A DNA stretch of 38,502 nucleotides from Streptosporangiaceae bacterium (GCA_025964715.1 JAOPYH010000135.1:1-38502); one strand, 5' to 3'. Shown: positions 8,260 through 17,056, numbered from the stretch's first letter. Translations and numbers: made by a program. Notes: generated by a model not told the origin, from the sequence alone.

Positions 8260-9555
8260 TCACTCCTGCCACCAGTCCTCGTCGTCCTTCTTACCGGCGG
8301 GGGCCGGCTTGGGCTTGGGAGTGGCCGCGACCGGAGCAGGTGCGGGCTTGGGCTCGGCCGCCGCGATGGCCGGCTTTCCGGCCGGTGCGGAGATCGCGTC
8401 GTCGCCGCCCATCGACGGCTGCATGCCGCCGATCAGGTTGCGCAGCTGGTTGAGGTGGGTGGTGATGCTGTCGCGCTGGCGGGTGAGATCGTCCACCTGG
8501 CGCTGAGCCTGCGTGCGGATGCGGTCGGCCTCGGACTTGGTCTCGGCGAGCAGCTGCTCGGCCTGGCTCTTGGCCTCGGCGATGACCTGGTCGGAGTTCT
8601 TGCGTGCGTTGGCCACGAGCTGCTTGGCGTGGGAGTCCGCCTCCCGACGGGTCTGTTCCGCCTGCTGTGTGGCCTTGCTGGCCCGCTGCTCGGCGGACGC
8701 CGCTCGCTGCTCCGCCTCGGCGACCAGCTTGTGCGTGGCCGTCTGGGCGGCGCTGTGCCGCTCGGCGTCCTGCCGGTCGGCCTCCTCGCGCCGGGTGGCG
8801 AGCTGGATCTCGAACTCGGCCTCGGCCTGAGCCCGCTGGGCCTCGCTCTCCTCGAGGATGCGCTGGGCCTGGGCCCGCATCTCGTCGGCCTGGCGCTTGG
8901 CGGTGGTCAGGATCTCGTCGCGCTCACGCTTGGTGGACGCCCGGAGCTGGGCGACCTCGCGCTCGGTGGTGGTTCGGAGCTTGGCGATCTCGCGCTCCGC
9001 GGAGGCGCGCTTCTCCGCGACCTCGTGGTCGGCGGTGGCCCGGAGCTTGGCCACCTCGCGCTCGGTCGTGGAGGTGAGCTCATCGGCCACGCGGTGGGCG
9101 GAGGTGCGGACCTCCTCGGCCTCCCGCTCGGCCGCGTTGCGCATGTCGTCGCCCTCGCGCTGGGCGGTGGCGCGCAGCTCGGCGGCCTCGTTCTCCGCCG
9201 TCGCACGATGCTCGGCGGCGTCGACCTTGGCGGCCGCCTTGATCTCGTTGGCCTCGGAGCGGGCCGCCTGAACGAGCTCGGTCGCCTGCTCCTCGGCGAG
9301 ACGCAGGAGCTGCTCGATGCGGGCGCCGAGTCCGGAGTAGGTGGGGCGTTCCTGCTCCTGGAGCTGCCGGTGGGCGTCGGAGAGCTCGCGCTGCAGAGCC
9401 TGCGTCTGCTCGCGGGTCTGGCGGACCTCGTTCTCGAGCTTCTTGATCTCTTCGTCGACTTGGTGTCGGTCGTAGCCGCGAAGCACCACGTCGAACTCAA
9501 GTGGGGGCGTGTCTTCGAAGAAGTTGCTGAGCTGGGCGTCGATGTCGGACTGCAT
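8260..9555 (-). CDS. Scy/FilP-like polarity-associated coiled-coil filament protein
   Basis: A 431-residue cytoskeletal-type protein. Residues about 18-40 hold the DivIVA-like signature (FDVVLRGYDRHQVDEEIKKL), then a coiled coil fills most of the chain, and the last about 50 residues are an Ala/Pro/Lys tail ending DDEDWWQE. From about residue 120 to 240 the coil is built of eleven back-to-back 11-residue repeats of the type AEREIAKLRTT, i.e. hendecads, the hallmark of the Scy/FilP class that organises hyphal tips with DivIVA in Streptomyces. Its place beside methylmalonyl-CoA epimerase, thiolase and MeaB matches the Streptomyces filP-scy locus, but here there is one gene instead of two. ATG 9555 is chosen for its AGGA and the family-like start; a longer frame upstream looks non-coding. 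Confidence 0.87.
   Translation of the reverse strand: MQSDIDAQLSNFFEDTPPLEFDVVLRGYDRHQVDEEIKKLENEVRQTREQTQALQRELSDAHRQLQEQERPTYSGLGARIEQLLRLAEEQATELVQAARSEANEIKAAAKVDAAEHRATAENEAAELRATAQREGDDMRNAAEREAEEVRTSAHRVADELTSTTEREVAKLRATADHEVAEKRASAEREIAKLRTTTEREVAQLRASTKRERDEILTTAKRQADEMRAQAQRILEESEAQRAQAEAEFEIQLATRREEADRQDAERHSAAQTATHKLVAEAEQRAASAEQRASKATQQAEQTRREADSHAKQLVANARKNSDQVIAEAKSQAEQLLAETKSEADRIRTQAQRQVDDLTRQRDSITTHLNQLRNLIGGMQPSMGGDDAISAPAGKPAIAAAEPKPAPAPVAATPKPKPAPAGKKDDEDWWQE
8836..9198 (-). repeat. Eleven 33-bp degenerate repeats encoding hendecads
   Basis: Within the Scy/FilP-like gene the DNA is periodic at 33 bases, each unit encoding 11 residues such as TEREVAKLRAT, ADHEVAEKRAS, AEREIAKLRTT and TEREVAQLRAS. 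Codon differences between units show the array is old, not a recent slippage product. Confidence 0.75.
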
Positions 9556-9873
9556 GGGCTCAATCCTGAGGTGACGAGACGGCTTCGGGTAGTTCCGGGA
9601 CCGGTTGATCGCCTGGTCGGCTGGACCCATGGGTCCCAGACCTTTCCCGGCGATAGCAGCGTACTCCGGGTGCTGCCGTGTTGGGGGCTCATCTAGACGC
9701 ACTGCGTGTTTTGTCGTGTCTGCGTTGTTTCGGGGTTGGGCAGTGAGCGCGTCTGTCGTCGCCCGCCAATAGTGACAAAGGCTTTATTATGTCTACAAAA
9801 TGGTCTGGCGGTGTACTTCTGCGTGACCGGCTGATTGCGATCCGATTACGATCCCGATCGCCCGCCCATCGCC
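9556..9873. other. 318-bp intergenic region, 5' region of the coiled-coil gene
   Basis: No gene is supported here. The right two thirds contain an AT-rich island (about 9762-9802, including TTTATTATG and TACAAAATGG) that is striking against the surrounding G/C content and is the likely promoter zone of the minus-strand coiled-coil gene. I could not fix -35 and -10 boxes with normal spacing on that strand. Confidence 0.5.
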
Positions 9874-10296
9874 TCAGGCCTTCTGTACCAGCTCGGTCAG
9901 CACGCCGTGACAATCCTTCGGATGCAGGAAGGTGATGCGCGATCCCATCGAACCGGGCCGCGGTGCGTCATAGAGGACCCTGACCCCCCTGCCGGCGATG
10001 CCGTCCGCCTCGTCCTGGACGTCACCATCGGTCCCGAACGCGATGTGGTGCACGCCCTCGCCGTTCCTGGCGAGGAACTTGGCGATGGGGGAGTCCGGAC
10101 GGACCGGCTCGAGCAGCTGGATGGAGGTCGCTCCGCCGTCTCCGGCGTCGTTGACCTTCAGCATCGCCTCCCGCACGCCCTGCTCCTCGTTGAGCTCCAC
10201 ATGGACATCGGTGAAGCCGTAGGTCTCGCGGTAGAACTCGACGGTCGCGTCGAGGTCGTGGCAGGCGATCCCGATGTGGTCGATGCGGGTGAGCAC
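9874..10296 (-). CDS. mce: Methylmalonyl-CoA epimerase
   Basis: A 140-residue vicinal-oxygen-chelate protein that interconverts (2R)- and (2S)-methylmalonyl-CoA in the propionyl-CoA pathway. It shows the two beta-alpha-beta modules of the family, with metal ligands in IDHIGIAC near the start, HHIAFG in the second half and the last Glu in GVLTELV. The length is that of typical bacterial epimerases. GTG 10296 (MLTRIDHIG) has AAGGAG 8 bases upstream; longer in-frame versions look non-coding. It is divergent from the thiolase gene with about 125 bases between, which hold two direct GACTTGCT copies. Confidence 0.94.
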   Translation of the reverse strand: MLTRIDHIGIACHDLDATVEFYRETYGFTDVHVELNEEQGVREAMLKVNDAGDGGATSIQLLEPVRPDSPIAKFLARNGEGVHHIAFGTDGDVQDEADGIAGRGVRVLYDAPRPGSMGSRITFLHPKDCHGVLTELVQKA

Positions 10297-10421
10297 GTCT
10301 ATGTCTCCTTGATCGTGACTTGCTTGACGACTTGCTGCGGGGCCGGTCCGTGGGAATGGAGGTGTGCTGTCCCTAGGTATGGTGGCAAACGTCACCGCCC
10401 AACCCGCGTGGAGGTCCCCGC

Positions 10422-11630
10422 ATGCCATCGAACTCCGTCGTCGTCGCCGGAGCGCGGACGCCGATCGGCCGCCTGCTCGGGTCGCTCAAGGACTTCTCCG
10501 CGGTGGACCTGGGCGGCATCGCGATCAAGGCGGCGCTGGAGCGCGCCGGCGTGCGCGGCGACCAGGTCGGCTACGTGATCCTCGGCCAGGTGCTCCAGGC
10601 GGGCGCCGGCCAGATCCCCTCCCGCCAGGCGGCCGTGAAGGCCGGCATCCCGATGACCGTCCCGTCCCTCACCATCAACAAGGTGTGCCTGTCCGGCCTG
10701 GACGCGATCGCGCTCGCCGACCAGCTGATCAGGGCCGGTGAGTTCGACGTCGTGGTCGCGGGTGGCATGGAGTCGATGACCAACGCTCCCCACCTGCTGC
10801 CCAAGTCCCGCGCGGGCTTCAAGTACGGCTCCATCGAAGTGGTCGACTCGATGGCCCATGACGGCCTCAGTGACGCCTTCGACCACGTGTCGATGGGCGA
10901 GTCGACCGAGGGCTACAACGCCAAGCTCGGCATCACGCGCGAGGAGCAGGACGAGTTCGCCGCGCGCTCCCACCAGCGCGCCGCCGCGGCGATCGAGAAG
11001 GGCCTGTTCGACGAGGAGATCGTCCCGGTCGAGATTCCGCAGCGGCGGGGTGAGCCCGTGGTGTTCGCGGCGGACGAGGGCGTACGGCCGGACACGACGG
11101 CCGAGTCGCTGGGCAGGCTGCGGCCGGCCTTCAGCCCGGACGGCACCATCACCGCGGGCACCTCGTCCCAGATCTCCGACGGAGCCTGCGCCGTGGTCGT
11201 GATGTCCCGGGCCAAGGCAGAGGAGCTCGGCTGGTCGTCGTCGGGCGCCCGGACCTGGCTGGCCGAGATCGGTGCGCACGGCAACGTGGCCGGCCCGGAC
11301 AACTCGCTGCAGTCGCAGCCTTCCAATGCGATCAGGCATGCCCTGGGGAAGGAGGGCCTGGACGTCGACGCGCTCGACCTGATCGAGATCAACGAGGCCT
11401 TCGCTTCGGTGGGGATCCAATCGATGCGCGACCTCGGCGTCGACGCCGACAGGGTCAACGTGAACGGTGGCGCGATCGGGCTCGGTCACCCGATCGGAAT
11501 GTCCGGCGCCCGCATCCTGCTGCACCTCGCGCACGAGCTCAGGCGGCGTGGCGGCGGCGTCGGCGCGGCGGGCCTGTGCGGCGGTGGCGGCCAGGGCGAC
11601 GCCCTGATCATCCGCGTCCCCGGCGCCTGA
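10422..11630 (+). CDS. Acetyl-CoA C-acetyltransferase (thiolase)
   Basis: A 402-residue thiolase that condenses two acetyl-CoA to acetoacetyl-CoA or runs the reverse cleavage. The nucleophile Cys89 is in NKVCLSG, the catalytic His in [16 protein letters not shown], and the second Cys in [11 protein letters not shown]. The NEAFAS motif is also present. GGAGG 8 bases before the ATG fixes the start. A TAGGTAT sequence about 45 bases upstream could be the -10. The neighbours (epimerase, MeaB, acyl-CoA mutase) suggest a role in short-chain acyl-CoA metabolism, as at Streptomyces SCO5399. Confidence 0.93.
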   Translation: MPSNSVVVAGARTPIGRLLGSLKDFSAVDLGGIAIKAALERAGVRGDQVGYVILGQVLQAGAGQIPSRQAAVKAGIPMTVPSLTINKVCLSGLDAIALADQLIRAGEFDVVVAGGMESMTNAPHLLPKSRAGFKYGSIEVVDSMAHDGLSDAFDHVSMGESTEGYNAKLGITREEQDEFAARSHQRAAAAIEKGLFDEEIVPVEIPQRRGEPVVFAADEGVRPDTTAESLGRLRPAFSPDGTITAGTSSQISDGACAVVVMSRAKAEELGWSSSGARTWLAEIGAHGNVAGPDNSLQSQPSNAIRHALGKEGLDVDALDLIEINEAFASVGIQSMRDLGVDADRVNVNGGAIGLGHPIGMSGARILLHLAHELRRRGGGVGAAGLCGGGGQGDALIIRVPGA

Positions 11631-11721
11631 CCGCAGAGGCCCACGGCCGGGGTACTTACCTCACGGCCCTGCGATCATCGGAAGAGCAGGCCACGGAGAG
11701 ACGGTTCAGGGAGGTGCGTGG

Positions 11722-12690
11722 GTGCGGACGGTTGATGTCGGCGACCTGGTGGCGCGGGCGCGTGAGGGGTCGCCGCGGGCGCTGGCCCGGCTGATCACGC
11801 TGGTGGAGAACGCCTCGCCCCACCTGCGCGAGGTCATGGCCGCCCTCAACCCGCACGCCGGCACCGCGCAGATCATCGGGCTGACCGGGTCGCCCGGGGT
11901 GGGCAAGTCCACGTCGACGAGCGCGCTCGTCACGGCCTTCCGCAAGCACGGCCGGCGTGTAGGGGTGCTCGCCGTGGACCCGTCGTCACCGTTCACGGGT
12001 GGCGCGCTGCTCGGCGACCGGGTCCGGATGCAGGACCACGCCACCGACCACGGCGTCTTCATTCGCTCGATGGCCAGCCGCGGCCACCTCGGCGGGCTCG
12101 CCTGGGCGACGCCCCAGGCCATCCGGGTCCTCGAGGCCGCGGGCTGTGACGTCATCCTGGTGGAGACCGTCGGCGTCGGGCAGGCCGAGGTCGAGATCGC
12201 CTCGCTGGCCGATTCCACCATCGTGCTCCTCGCGCCCGGCATGGGCGACTCGATCCAGGCGGCCAAGGCCGGCATTCTCGAGATCGCCGACGTCTTCGTG
12301 GTGAACAAGGCCGACCGCGAGGGCGCGCACCAGACCGTGCGGGACCTGCGCAACATGATCGCCCTGGCCGGCAAGGACGGGCTGGACGACTGGAGGCCGC
12401 CGATCGTCTCCACGGTGGCGTCCAAGAGCGAGGGCATCGACGAACTGATGGAGCGGCTGGACAAGCACTATGCCTGGCTGGCCGGTTCGGGCATGCTCCG
12501 CAAGCGCAGGCTCACCCGGGCCCGCGACGAGGTGGAGGCGATCGCGGTCACGGCGCTGCGTGAGCGGATGGGGGACCTGCACGGCCACCAGCGCCTCGAC
12601 GTCCTCGCCGCCAAGGTGCTCGACGGCCTGTGCGACCCCTATGCCGCCGCGGACGAGCTCGTCGCCGCGGTCACCGACGCCGGCCGCTGA
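11722..12690 (+). CDS. meaB: MeaB-type GTPase, acyl-CoA mutase chaperone
   Basis: A G3E-family GTPase that loads and guards adenosylcobalamin in methylmalonyl-CoA or isobutyryl-CoA mutase. The P-loop GSPGVGKST is at residues 56-64, the DPSSPFTGGALLGDR block follows, the ETVGVGQ switch is near 153-159 and the NKAD base-specificity motif is near 195. The 322-residue length is normal. Often mislabelled ArgK or LAO/AO transport ATPase. The GTG start at 11722 has AGGGAGG 7 bases before it. Its mutase partner is probably the icmA gene 5 kb downstream. Confidence 0.94.
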   Translation: MRTVDVGDLVARAREGSPRALARLITLVENASPHLREVMAALNPHAGTAQIIGLTGSPGVGKSTSTSALVTAFRKHGRRVGVLAVDPSSPFTGGALLGDRVRMQDHATDHGVFIRSMASRGHLGGLAWATPQAIRVLEAAGCDVILVETVGVGQAEVEIASLADSTIVLLAPGMGDSIQAAKAGILEIADVFVVNKADREGAHQTVRDLRNMIALAGKDGLDDWRPPIVSTVASKSEGIDELMERLDKHYAWLAGSGMLRKRRLTRARDEVEAIAVTALRERMGDLHGHQRLDVLAAKVLDGLCDPYAAADELVAAVTDAGR

Positions 12691-12697
12691 GGCCGGC
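12679..12697. terminator. GC-rich hairpin at the convergent meaB/DUF4230 junction
   Basis: GCCGGCC and GGCCGGC arms with a GCTGA loop; the meaB stop codon lies in the loop. Short and without a T-run, but placed as a bidirectional terminator would be. Confidence 0.5.
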
Positions 12698-12709
12698 CGC
12701 TCGCCCGGC

Positions 12710-13459
12710 TCACTGTTCGCCGGTGATGGTGACCGTGACGGTCTTGAAGCCCAGGGCCTTCAGCAGGTTGCCCACCATGAGCTTGGTGTTCTGGTCGGCG
12801 CGGTCGCGCAGCCCGCTCTCCGTGGCGGCCGTCTGGATCTTCTGGGCGGCGAGCACGTTGAGCTGCTGCTGATTGTTCGGGGCGCTGCCGAAGAAGTCCC
12901 CGATCCGGTTCGTGAGGCCGCGCTGGCTGGCGTAGACGTAGCTGCGCGACGAGTTGAGGTTCGTCGGCTCCAGCTGCGCGTGCGGGAGCGTGACCGTCGC
13001 GACCGTACGGTCCTTGTTCACCGTCACGGCACCTGAGCCGAGCTTGGCGAAGTCCACGTAGGCGTCCACACTGCCGTTGCCGATGAAGAGGGTGCGCTGG
13101 CCGCGGATTGCGCGGGGCAGGAAGGTGGCGTCCTTCTCCAGGTCCACGATCACCTGGAAGTTGCCGCTCGCGGCCTCGTAGCGGGACAGATCGCGGATGG
13201 ACTGCAGCAGCACCGGCCCGCTGCGGTCCTTGGTCTTCTCGGCGAAGGGGTTGAGGGAGTTCGGGATCAGGTGCATCACCTGGGCCGCCAGCACGATGGC
13301 GACGACTGTCACGGCCAGCAGCAGTGCCGTCCGCAGGCCTCGTCCGCGGCCGGCCCGGGTCGGGTCGCTCTGGCCGGCGCGGCCGGGGTCATCAGTCTGT
13401 CCGGTCACCGGACGGCTCCGTTCGCTGTGCCGTTCATCATCGAGCTCGGGGCGTGCCAT
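12710..13459 (-). CDS. DUF4230 domain-containing membrane-anchored protein
   Basis: A 249-residue protein with an unstructured, charged N-terminus (1-42), one membrane segment (LRTALLLAVTVVAIVLAAQVMH, about 42-63) and an extracytoplasmic DUF4230 domain. Family-like features are PVLLQSIRDLSRYEAASGNFQVIVDLE, the VDAYVDFAKL strand, and the C-terminal NVLAAQKIQTAA helix region ending in a beta strand TVTVTITG. No catalytic residues can be proposed. The ATG has AAGG 8 bases upstream. It is followed upstream by another minus-strand membrane protein gene, 79 bases away. Confidence 0.82.
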   Translation of the reverse strand: MARPELDDERHSERSRPVTGQTDDPGRAGQSDPTRAGRGRGLRTALLLAVTVVAIVLAAQVMHLIPNSLNPFAEKTKDRSGPVLLQSIRDLSRYEAASGNFQVIVDLEKDATFLPRAIRGQRTLFIGNGSVDAYVDFAKLGSGAVTVNKDRTVATVTLPHAQLEPTNLNSSRSYVYASQRGLTNRIGDFFGSAPNNQQQLNVLAAQKIQTAATESGLRDRADQNTKLMVGNLLKALGFKTVTVTITGEQ

Positions 13460-13538
13460 GGGTGTGACCTTCCCCGCGGGGCTACGATCCCACCATCACG
13501 ATGCCATCTCGCACGGTGCCATCTCGCACGGCCCCGGC

Positions 13539-14333
13539 TCATGACGCCGCCTGGGGACGGGTCGCGTGGTGGCGCAGATCCATGTCCTGGCCGGCCTGCC
13601 GCACCTCGATGAGCGAGGCGCTGCGCAGGTGCGCCTCATGTGCCGCCTTGCCGCCGCGGAGGCCGAACAGCCTCTTGCTGAAGAGGATGTAGGCGATCAG
13701 CGCCACATTGATCACCAGAGCTCCGACGCGGACCACGGTGATCCGCTCGGTGAGCTCGTAGATCTCGATCGGCAGCCCGAAGGCCGTCGCGATCACCGCG
13801 AAGTATTCACCCCAGCGCTTGAGCAGCCACAGGCCGACGGCCTCGATGAGCTCGACGGCGGCGTAGGCCAGCAGCCCGACGGCGACCCAGCCGAGCGTGC
13901 TGGTCTTGAGCTCGAGCACGTGCCGGATGCTCATCACGATCTTGGAATGGTCGAGATCCCAGCCCACCTTGTCCGCCAGCGGGCGCAGCAGCGGCAGGTC
14001 CTGTTCGAAGATCTTCTGGATGGAGCCGCGATGTGCGGAGAACCGCCACACCCCGTAGGCCGCCGCGAGGACGAGCAGGGCGCGGATGCCACGCTCCACG
14101 GCGAAGAACCGCATGATGAAGGCGTCTCGCACCTGCTTGCCCCGCATGACGAGCGGCGCCTGATCCGCGGGACCACGGCCGTGCGGCTCGCCGTGGGTGT
14201 AGGTCCCGCAGCGCAGGCACCGCCAGGCGTCTCCGGCGGCCGTGGCGACGTGCAGGTCGTCTCTCAGCGCTGGCTCGTCGGGCGCATAGGTGATGTGCCC
14301 CTTGCGGGCGCAGGTGAGCAGGCTCCAGTCCAC
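13539..14333 (-). CDS. DUF2127 domain-containing membrane protein
   Basis: A 264-residue protein whose N-terminus (1-60) carries Cys and His pairs (LTCARKGH, WRCLRCGTYTHG) that look like a small zinc ribbon, followed by a DUF2127 membrane domain. Likely membrane segments are IRALLVLAAAYGVWRF, STLGWVAVGLLAYAAVELIEAVGLW and VRVGALVINVALIAYILF; the ERGIRALLVL, LLKRWGEYFAV and PIEIYEL blocks are typical of DUF2127. Function unknown. The GTG start at 14333 is the only good one. It is divergent from a small DUF3817 gene. Confidence 0.82.
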   Translation of the reverse strand: MDWSLLTCARKGHITYAPDEPALRDDLHVATAAGDAWRCLRCGTYTHGEPHGRGPADQAPLVMRGKQVRDAFIMRFFAVERGIRALLVLAAAYGVWRFSAHRGSIQKIFEQDLPLLRPLADKVGWDLDHSKIVMSIRHVLELKTSTLGWVAVGLLAYAAVELIEAVGLWLLKRWGEYFAVIATAFGLPIEIYELTERITVVRVGALVINVALIAYILFSKRLFGLRGGKAAHEAHLRSASLIEVRQAGQDMDLRHHATRPQAAS

Positions 14334-14469
14334 ACCGCCATCGTTTCAAAGACCGGCGCCTTTCGGGGGAATCGCCGGTGCGAAAACCATTGCCGACCCG
14401 TTTTCCGTTGTGACATGGGTCATAAGCAGGACGGGAACGCCCACGGTGTGCCGCGCCGTTTTGACAACC

Positions 14470-14778
14470 GTGGATATCGTGCGCATTCTCCGCGTCGTCT
14501 CCCTCGCAGAGGCGACGTCGTTCCTGTTGTTGCTTGCGGCCACCGCCGTGAAATACGGTGCGGGCGCCCCCCAGGGGGTGAAGGTCCTCGGGCCCATACA
14601 TGGCGTGCTGTTCCTGGCCTATGTGGCCCTGGTCCTCCTCGCCCGCGAGCGGACCGGCTGGGACCCCAGGCGCACGGTCCTCGCTCTGTTCGCCGGCGTC
14701 GTCCCGGTCGCGCCGTACTTCGTCGAGCGACACTGGCTGCGCACGCCCCAGGCCCTTATCGGAAGTCCGACTCCGTGA
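14470..14778 (+). CDS. DUF3817 domain-containing small membrane protein
   Basis: A 102-residue integral membrane protein with about three helices: the first begins RILRVVSLAEATSFLLLL, the second covers GPIHGVLFLAYVALVLL and the third VLALFAGVVPVAPYFVERHWL. These match the DUF3817 family, common in actinobacteria as small YdzA-like proteins; function unknown. The GTG at 14470 starts the domain directly; a longer upstream frame looks non-coding. The last bases overlap the 3' end of the minus-strand ABC permease gene by 23 bases (convergent). Confidence 0.75.
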   Translation: MDIVRILRVVSLAEATSFLLLLAATAVKYGAGAPQGVKVLGPIHGVLFLAYVALVLLARERTGWDPRRTVLALFAGVVPVAPYFVERHWLRTPQALIGSPTP

Positions 14779-16015
14779 GCGTGCACCGGCGATAGCCGGT
14801 GAAGTTCGTGCGCAGCCAGGCGCGGCGCCGCTGTTCGCCCCAGCCGGCGAACCGGCGGGCGGCCGCGGTCCCCGGGACGTGCCTGGGCTCGTCGTCGAGC
14901 AGCCAGGCGCTGACCATCACGCTGTAGGCCGCGGCCCGGGCGTGCCGTGGGTCCGAGCAGGCGCGGCCGTCCACGAGGCCCTCCCGCAGCTCCTCCTCAA
15001 CCCGGTCCTCGTAGCCAGGGGCGAGGTCGCTCAGATGGATGTGCGCGATGCCGTCGCGGACCGAGACGGGCTCGTGCTCGGGCCGCTGCTCCACCCGCAC
15101 GAGCGCGCCCGGAGTGCCGGTGAGCCGTGCCGCCAGCGGAGTGACCTTCGCCACGAGCGATGGCAGTGCCGTTCGCAGTGCCGGGTGCACGCACACGGTG
15201 AGCGGCCACTCGCGGCAGGCCAGCCCGCTCGGTGACGGGACGACCGCTACTCCGTCGTAGCCGTGCAGGCGCTCCGTGCTGAAAGCCGTGAGGAGCAGCG
15301 TGGCCAGGAGCGGGAGGGCGAGCGGCAGCGCCGGGAGCCTGGGCCCTGTCACGAGGAGCACATAGCCGAGGATCAGGGCCGCGGTGAGGCCGGCCGACCA
15401 CAGCGCCTCATGGGCCAGGACCCCGCTCCGCAGGCCCGCGAACGGCGCCACGGGCCCCAGGTTCGCGGGCGGGAGCAGGCTCCACCAGGACGAGCCTGTG
15501 GGGCGTAACCCGGTCCACGACCATGTCGCACCGGCCGTGAGGACCACGACGAGCGCGTGCGGCACGAGCCGGCCGGCCAGATAACCGATCACCACGTACG
15601 CCACCAGCGTCGTGGCGCCGGTCAGGACGCCGAGCGGGTGCAGCCGGCCGGCCTCGTCCCGTAGCACCGTGTGCGCCACCATCACGGTCATGACCACGCA
15701 ATACGCGGCGAGTGCCACCGCGGCGAGCAGGCACAGGTCCAGCAGCGGCCCGGTCGCCGGAGAGCGGACCGTCAGGCCGCGCAGGTAGTCGAGCCGGCGC
15801 TCCCGCGTGGCCATCCACGCCGCCAGCGCCGCGGCGACGGGCCCGAGCAGCCGAAGCGAGGCGTTCATCGCGACGACCGCGTTGTCCCAGTAGGCCACCC
15901 CGGGGATGAGCGTCTGCCACCCGGCGGCGATCCCCACCGCGGCGAGCACGGGCACGGCGAACAGCAGCGCCGTCCGCCTGGCATCGAGCCGGAGGACGCG
16001 CCCCAGGTCACACAC
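14756..16015 (-). CDS. ABC transporter-associated membrane protein (permease partner)
   Basis: A 419-residue protein with about seven to eight hydrophobic segments (for example RRTALLFAVPVLAAVGIAAG, LLDLCLLAAVALAAYCVVM, LTGATTLVAYVVIGYLAG, ALPLALPLLATLLLTAF), then a soluble C-terminal part of about 150 residues after LHGYDGVAVVP. It resembles ABC-2 type permeases only loosely. The GTG start overlaps the stop of the ATPase gene by 8 bases (16008-16015), so the two are translationally coupled and probably form one transporter. The C-terminal region contains CREWPLTVCVHPAL and HIHLSDLAPGYEDRV and may be extracytoplasmic. Substrate unknown; I do not recognise a named family. Confidence 0.72.
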   Translation of the reverse strand: MCDLGRVLRLDARRTALLFAVPVLAAVGIAAGWQTLIPGVAYWDNAVVAMNASLRLLGPVAAALAAWMATRERRLDYLRGLTVRSPATGPLLDLCLLAAVALAAYCVVMTVMVAHTVLRDEAGRLHPLGVLTGATTLVAYVVIGYLAGRLVPHALVVVLTAGATWSWTGLRPTGSSWWSLLPPANLGPVAPFAGLRSGVLAHEALWSAGLTAALILGYVLLVTGPRLPALPLALPLLATLLLTAFSTERLHGYDGVAVVPSPSGLACREWPLTVCVHPALRTALPSLVAKVTPLAARLTGTPGALVRVEQRPEHEPVSVRDGIAHIHLSDLAPGYEDRVEEELREGLVDGRACSDPRHARAAAYSVMVSAWLLDDEPRHVPGTAAARRFAGWGEQRRRAWLRTNFTGYRRCTLTESDFR

Positions 16016-16757
16016 CAGCGCCGATCCGCTGCGGCCGGGACGGTGGTGTCCCCAGCGGAGCCCGCCGGAGGCGTACGGGCGCCGCGGACGAACGGCGTGG
16101 CGGCCGCCTGGCCTCCACCCGCACCTCGGACAGCCGGCCGCGGGCCAGGGTGAAGACCCGGTCACACCTGCCCATCAGCCCATCGGCCGCGGGGGCCGTG
16201 AGGACGACGGTCGCGGCGAGTGATCGGATCACCGGCCACAGCTCCATCGCCTTGTCACCGAGCCCCGAGAGCGGCTCGTCCAGCAGCACGAGCCGTGGCT
16301 CGTGGACGCAGGTGGCCGCGAGCCCGGCGCGCAGGCGTACGTCCCTGGGCAGCATGCCGAGCTCCGTCCCGGCCACGTCCGCCAGCTCGAATCGCTGGAG
16401 TACGGACTCGACCGGGCCAGTCGGCCTGCGTTTGTAGTAGGCCGCGTAGGCGACGAACTCGCTGACCCGCAGGCCGGAGGCCCACGCATAGTCGTCCGGC
16501 AGATAACCGAGCCCGGCTCGGGCGCGGCGCAGCTCGGCCGGGTCCCCGGTGTCGTAACCGAGGACCTCTAGGGCGCCGACATGTGGACGGCGCAGTGTGG
16601 CGAACGTGGCAAGCAAGGTCGTCTTCCCAACCCCCGGTGGACCGGCCAGGCCGATCACGCCTCCGGCGACGCCGAAGACGCCCGGGCGCAGGATCCACCG
16701 CCCCCCGCGGCGGACTCCCATGCCTCGAGCCACGATCGTGGAAACATCCGCGATCAT
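16008..16757 (-). CDS. ABC transporter ATP-binding protein with degenerate signature
   Basis: A 249-residue ATPase. Walker A is GPPGVGKTT (39-47), Walker B is RLVLLDEP (155-162) followed by LSGLGDKA. The ABC signature, normally LSGGQ, is replaced by LPRDV (136-140), in the context GMLPRDVRLRAGLAA, so ATP-sandwich formation may differ from the norm. The last about 40 residues are an Arg/Pro-rich tail. The ATG has a GGGGGG stretch 5 bases upstream. It is the first gene of a two-gene unit with the membrane protein. A MarR gene is divergent across 312 bases. Confidence 0.82.
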   Translation of the reverse strand: MIADVSTIVARGMGVRRGGRWILRPGVFGVAGGVIGLAGPPGVGKTTLLATFATLRRPHVGALEVLGYDTGDPAELRRARAGLGYLPDDYAWASGLRVSEFVAYAAYYKRRPTGPVESVLQRFELADVAGTELGMLPRDVRLRAGLAATCVHEPRLVLLDEPLSGLGDKAMELWPVIRSLAATVVLTAPAADGLMGRCDRVFTLARGRLSEVRVEARRPPRRSSAAPVRLRRAPLGTPPSRPQRIGAGV

Positions 16758-16891
16758 TTAACCCCCCGTTATCGTCATGCGATTGCGACAATCAAGAGAG
16801 GTGTATCCGATGGCGGTAATTCCCCCTGTGCCACCCCCGCTCACGCGGGTCAGGACCCATCTTTGCCGTCGCAACACGCATCGACAACCCG

Positions 16892-16921
16892 ACTATAACT
16901 GGGCTTGGCGTTGGCTGTCAG
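16892..16921 (-). promoter_or_regulatory. Candidate promoter for the ABC pair
   Basis: On the minus strand CTGACA (16916-16921) and TATAGT (16892-16897) are separated by 18 bases, close to the vegetative sigma consensus and the best -35/-10 pair in this 312-base gap. It would give a leader of about 130 bases before the ATPase start. The remainder of the gap (16758-17069) holds no gene I can support; a small ATTG-CGA-CAAT inverted repeat lies at about 16783-16793. Confidence 0.45.
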
Positions 16922-17056
16922 CTCTCTTTTGTGCTGGCCAGAAGGTCGCGAAGGGCGGCGTCCGCCGTAGCAGTTACCTTGCTGTTATGGCCGGATTTAC
17001 GGCTCCACTGGGCGTGAACAGAGCGATATGTTGATTTGCCGCCGCGTGGGCGGCGC

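Noticed and set aside
8236..9696. A 486-codon Leu/Gly-rich frame on the plus strand opposite the coiled-coil gene
   Set aside because: It mirrors the hendecad codons of the real minus-strand gene and has the repetitive composition expected of a shadow; no domain is visible.
14461..14489. TTGACA at 14461 as a -35 box for the DUF3817 gene
   Set aside because: It would place the transcription start inside the coding sequence, after the only good start codon; no matching -10 fits the gene.
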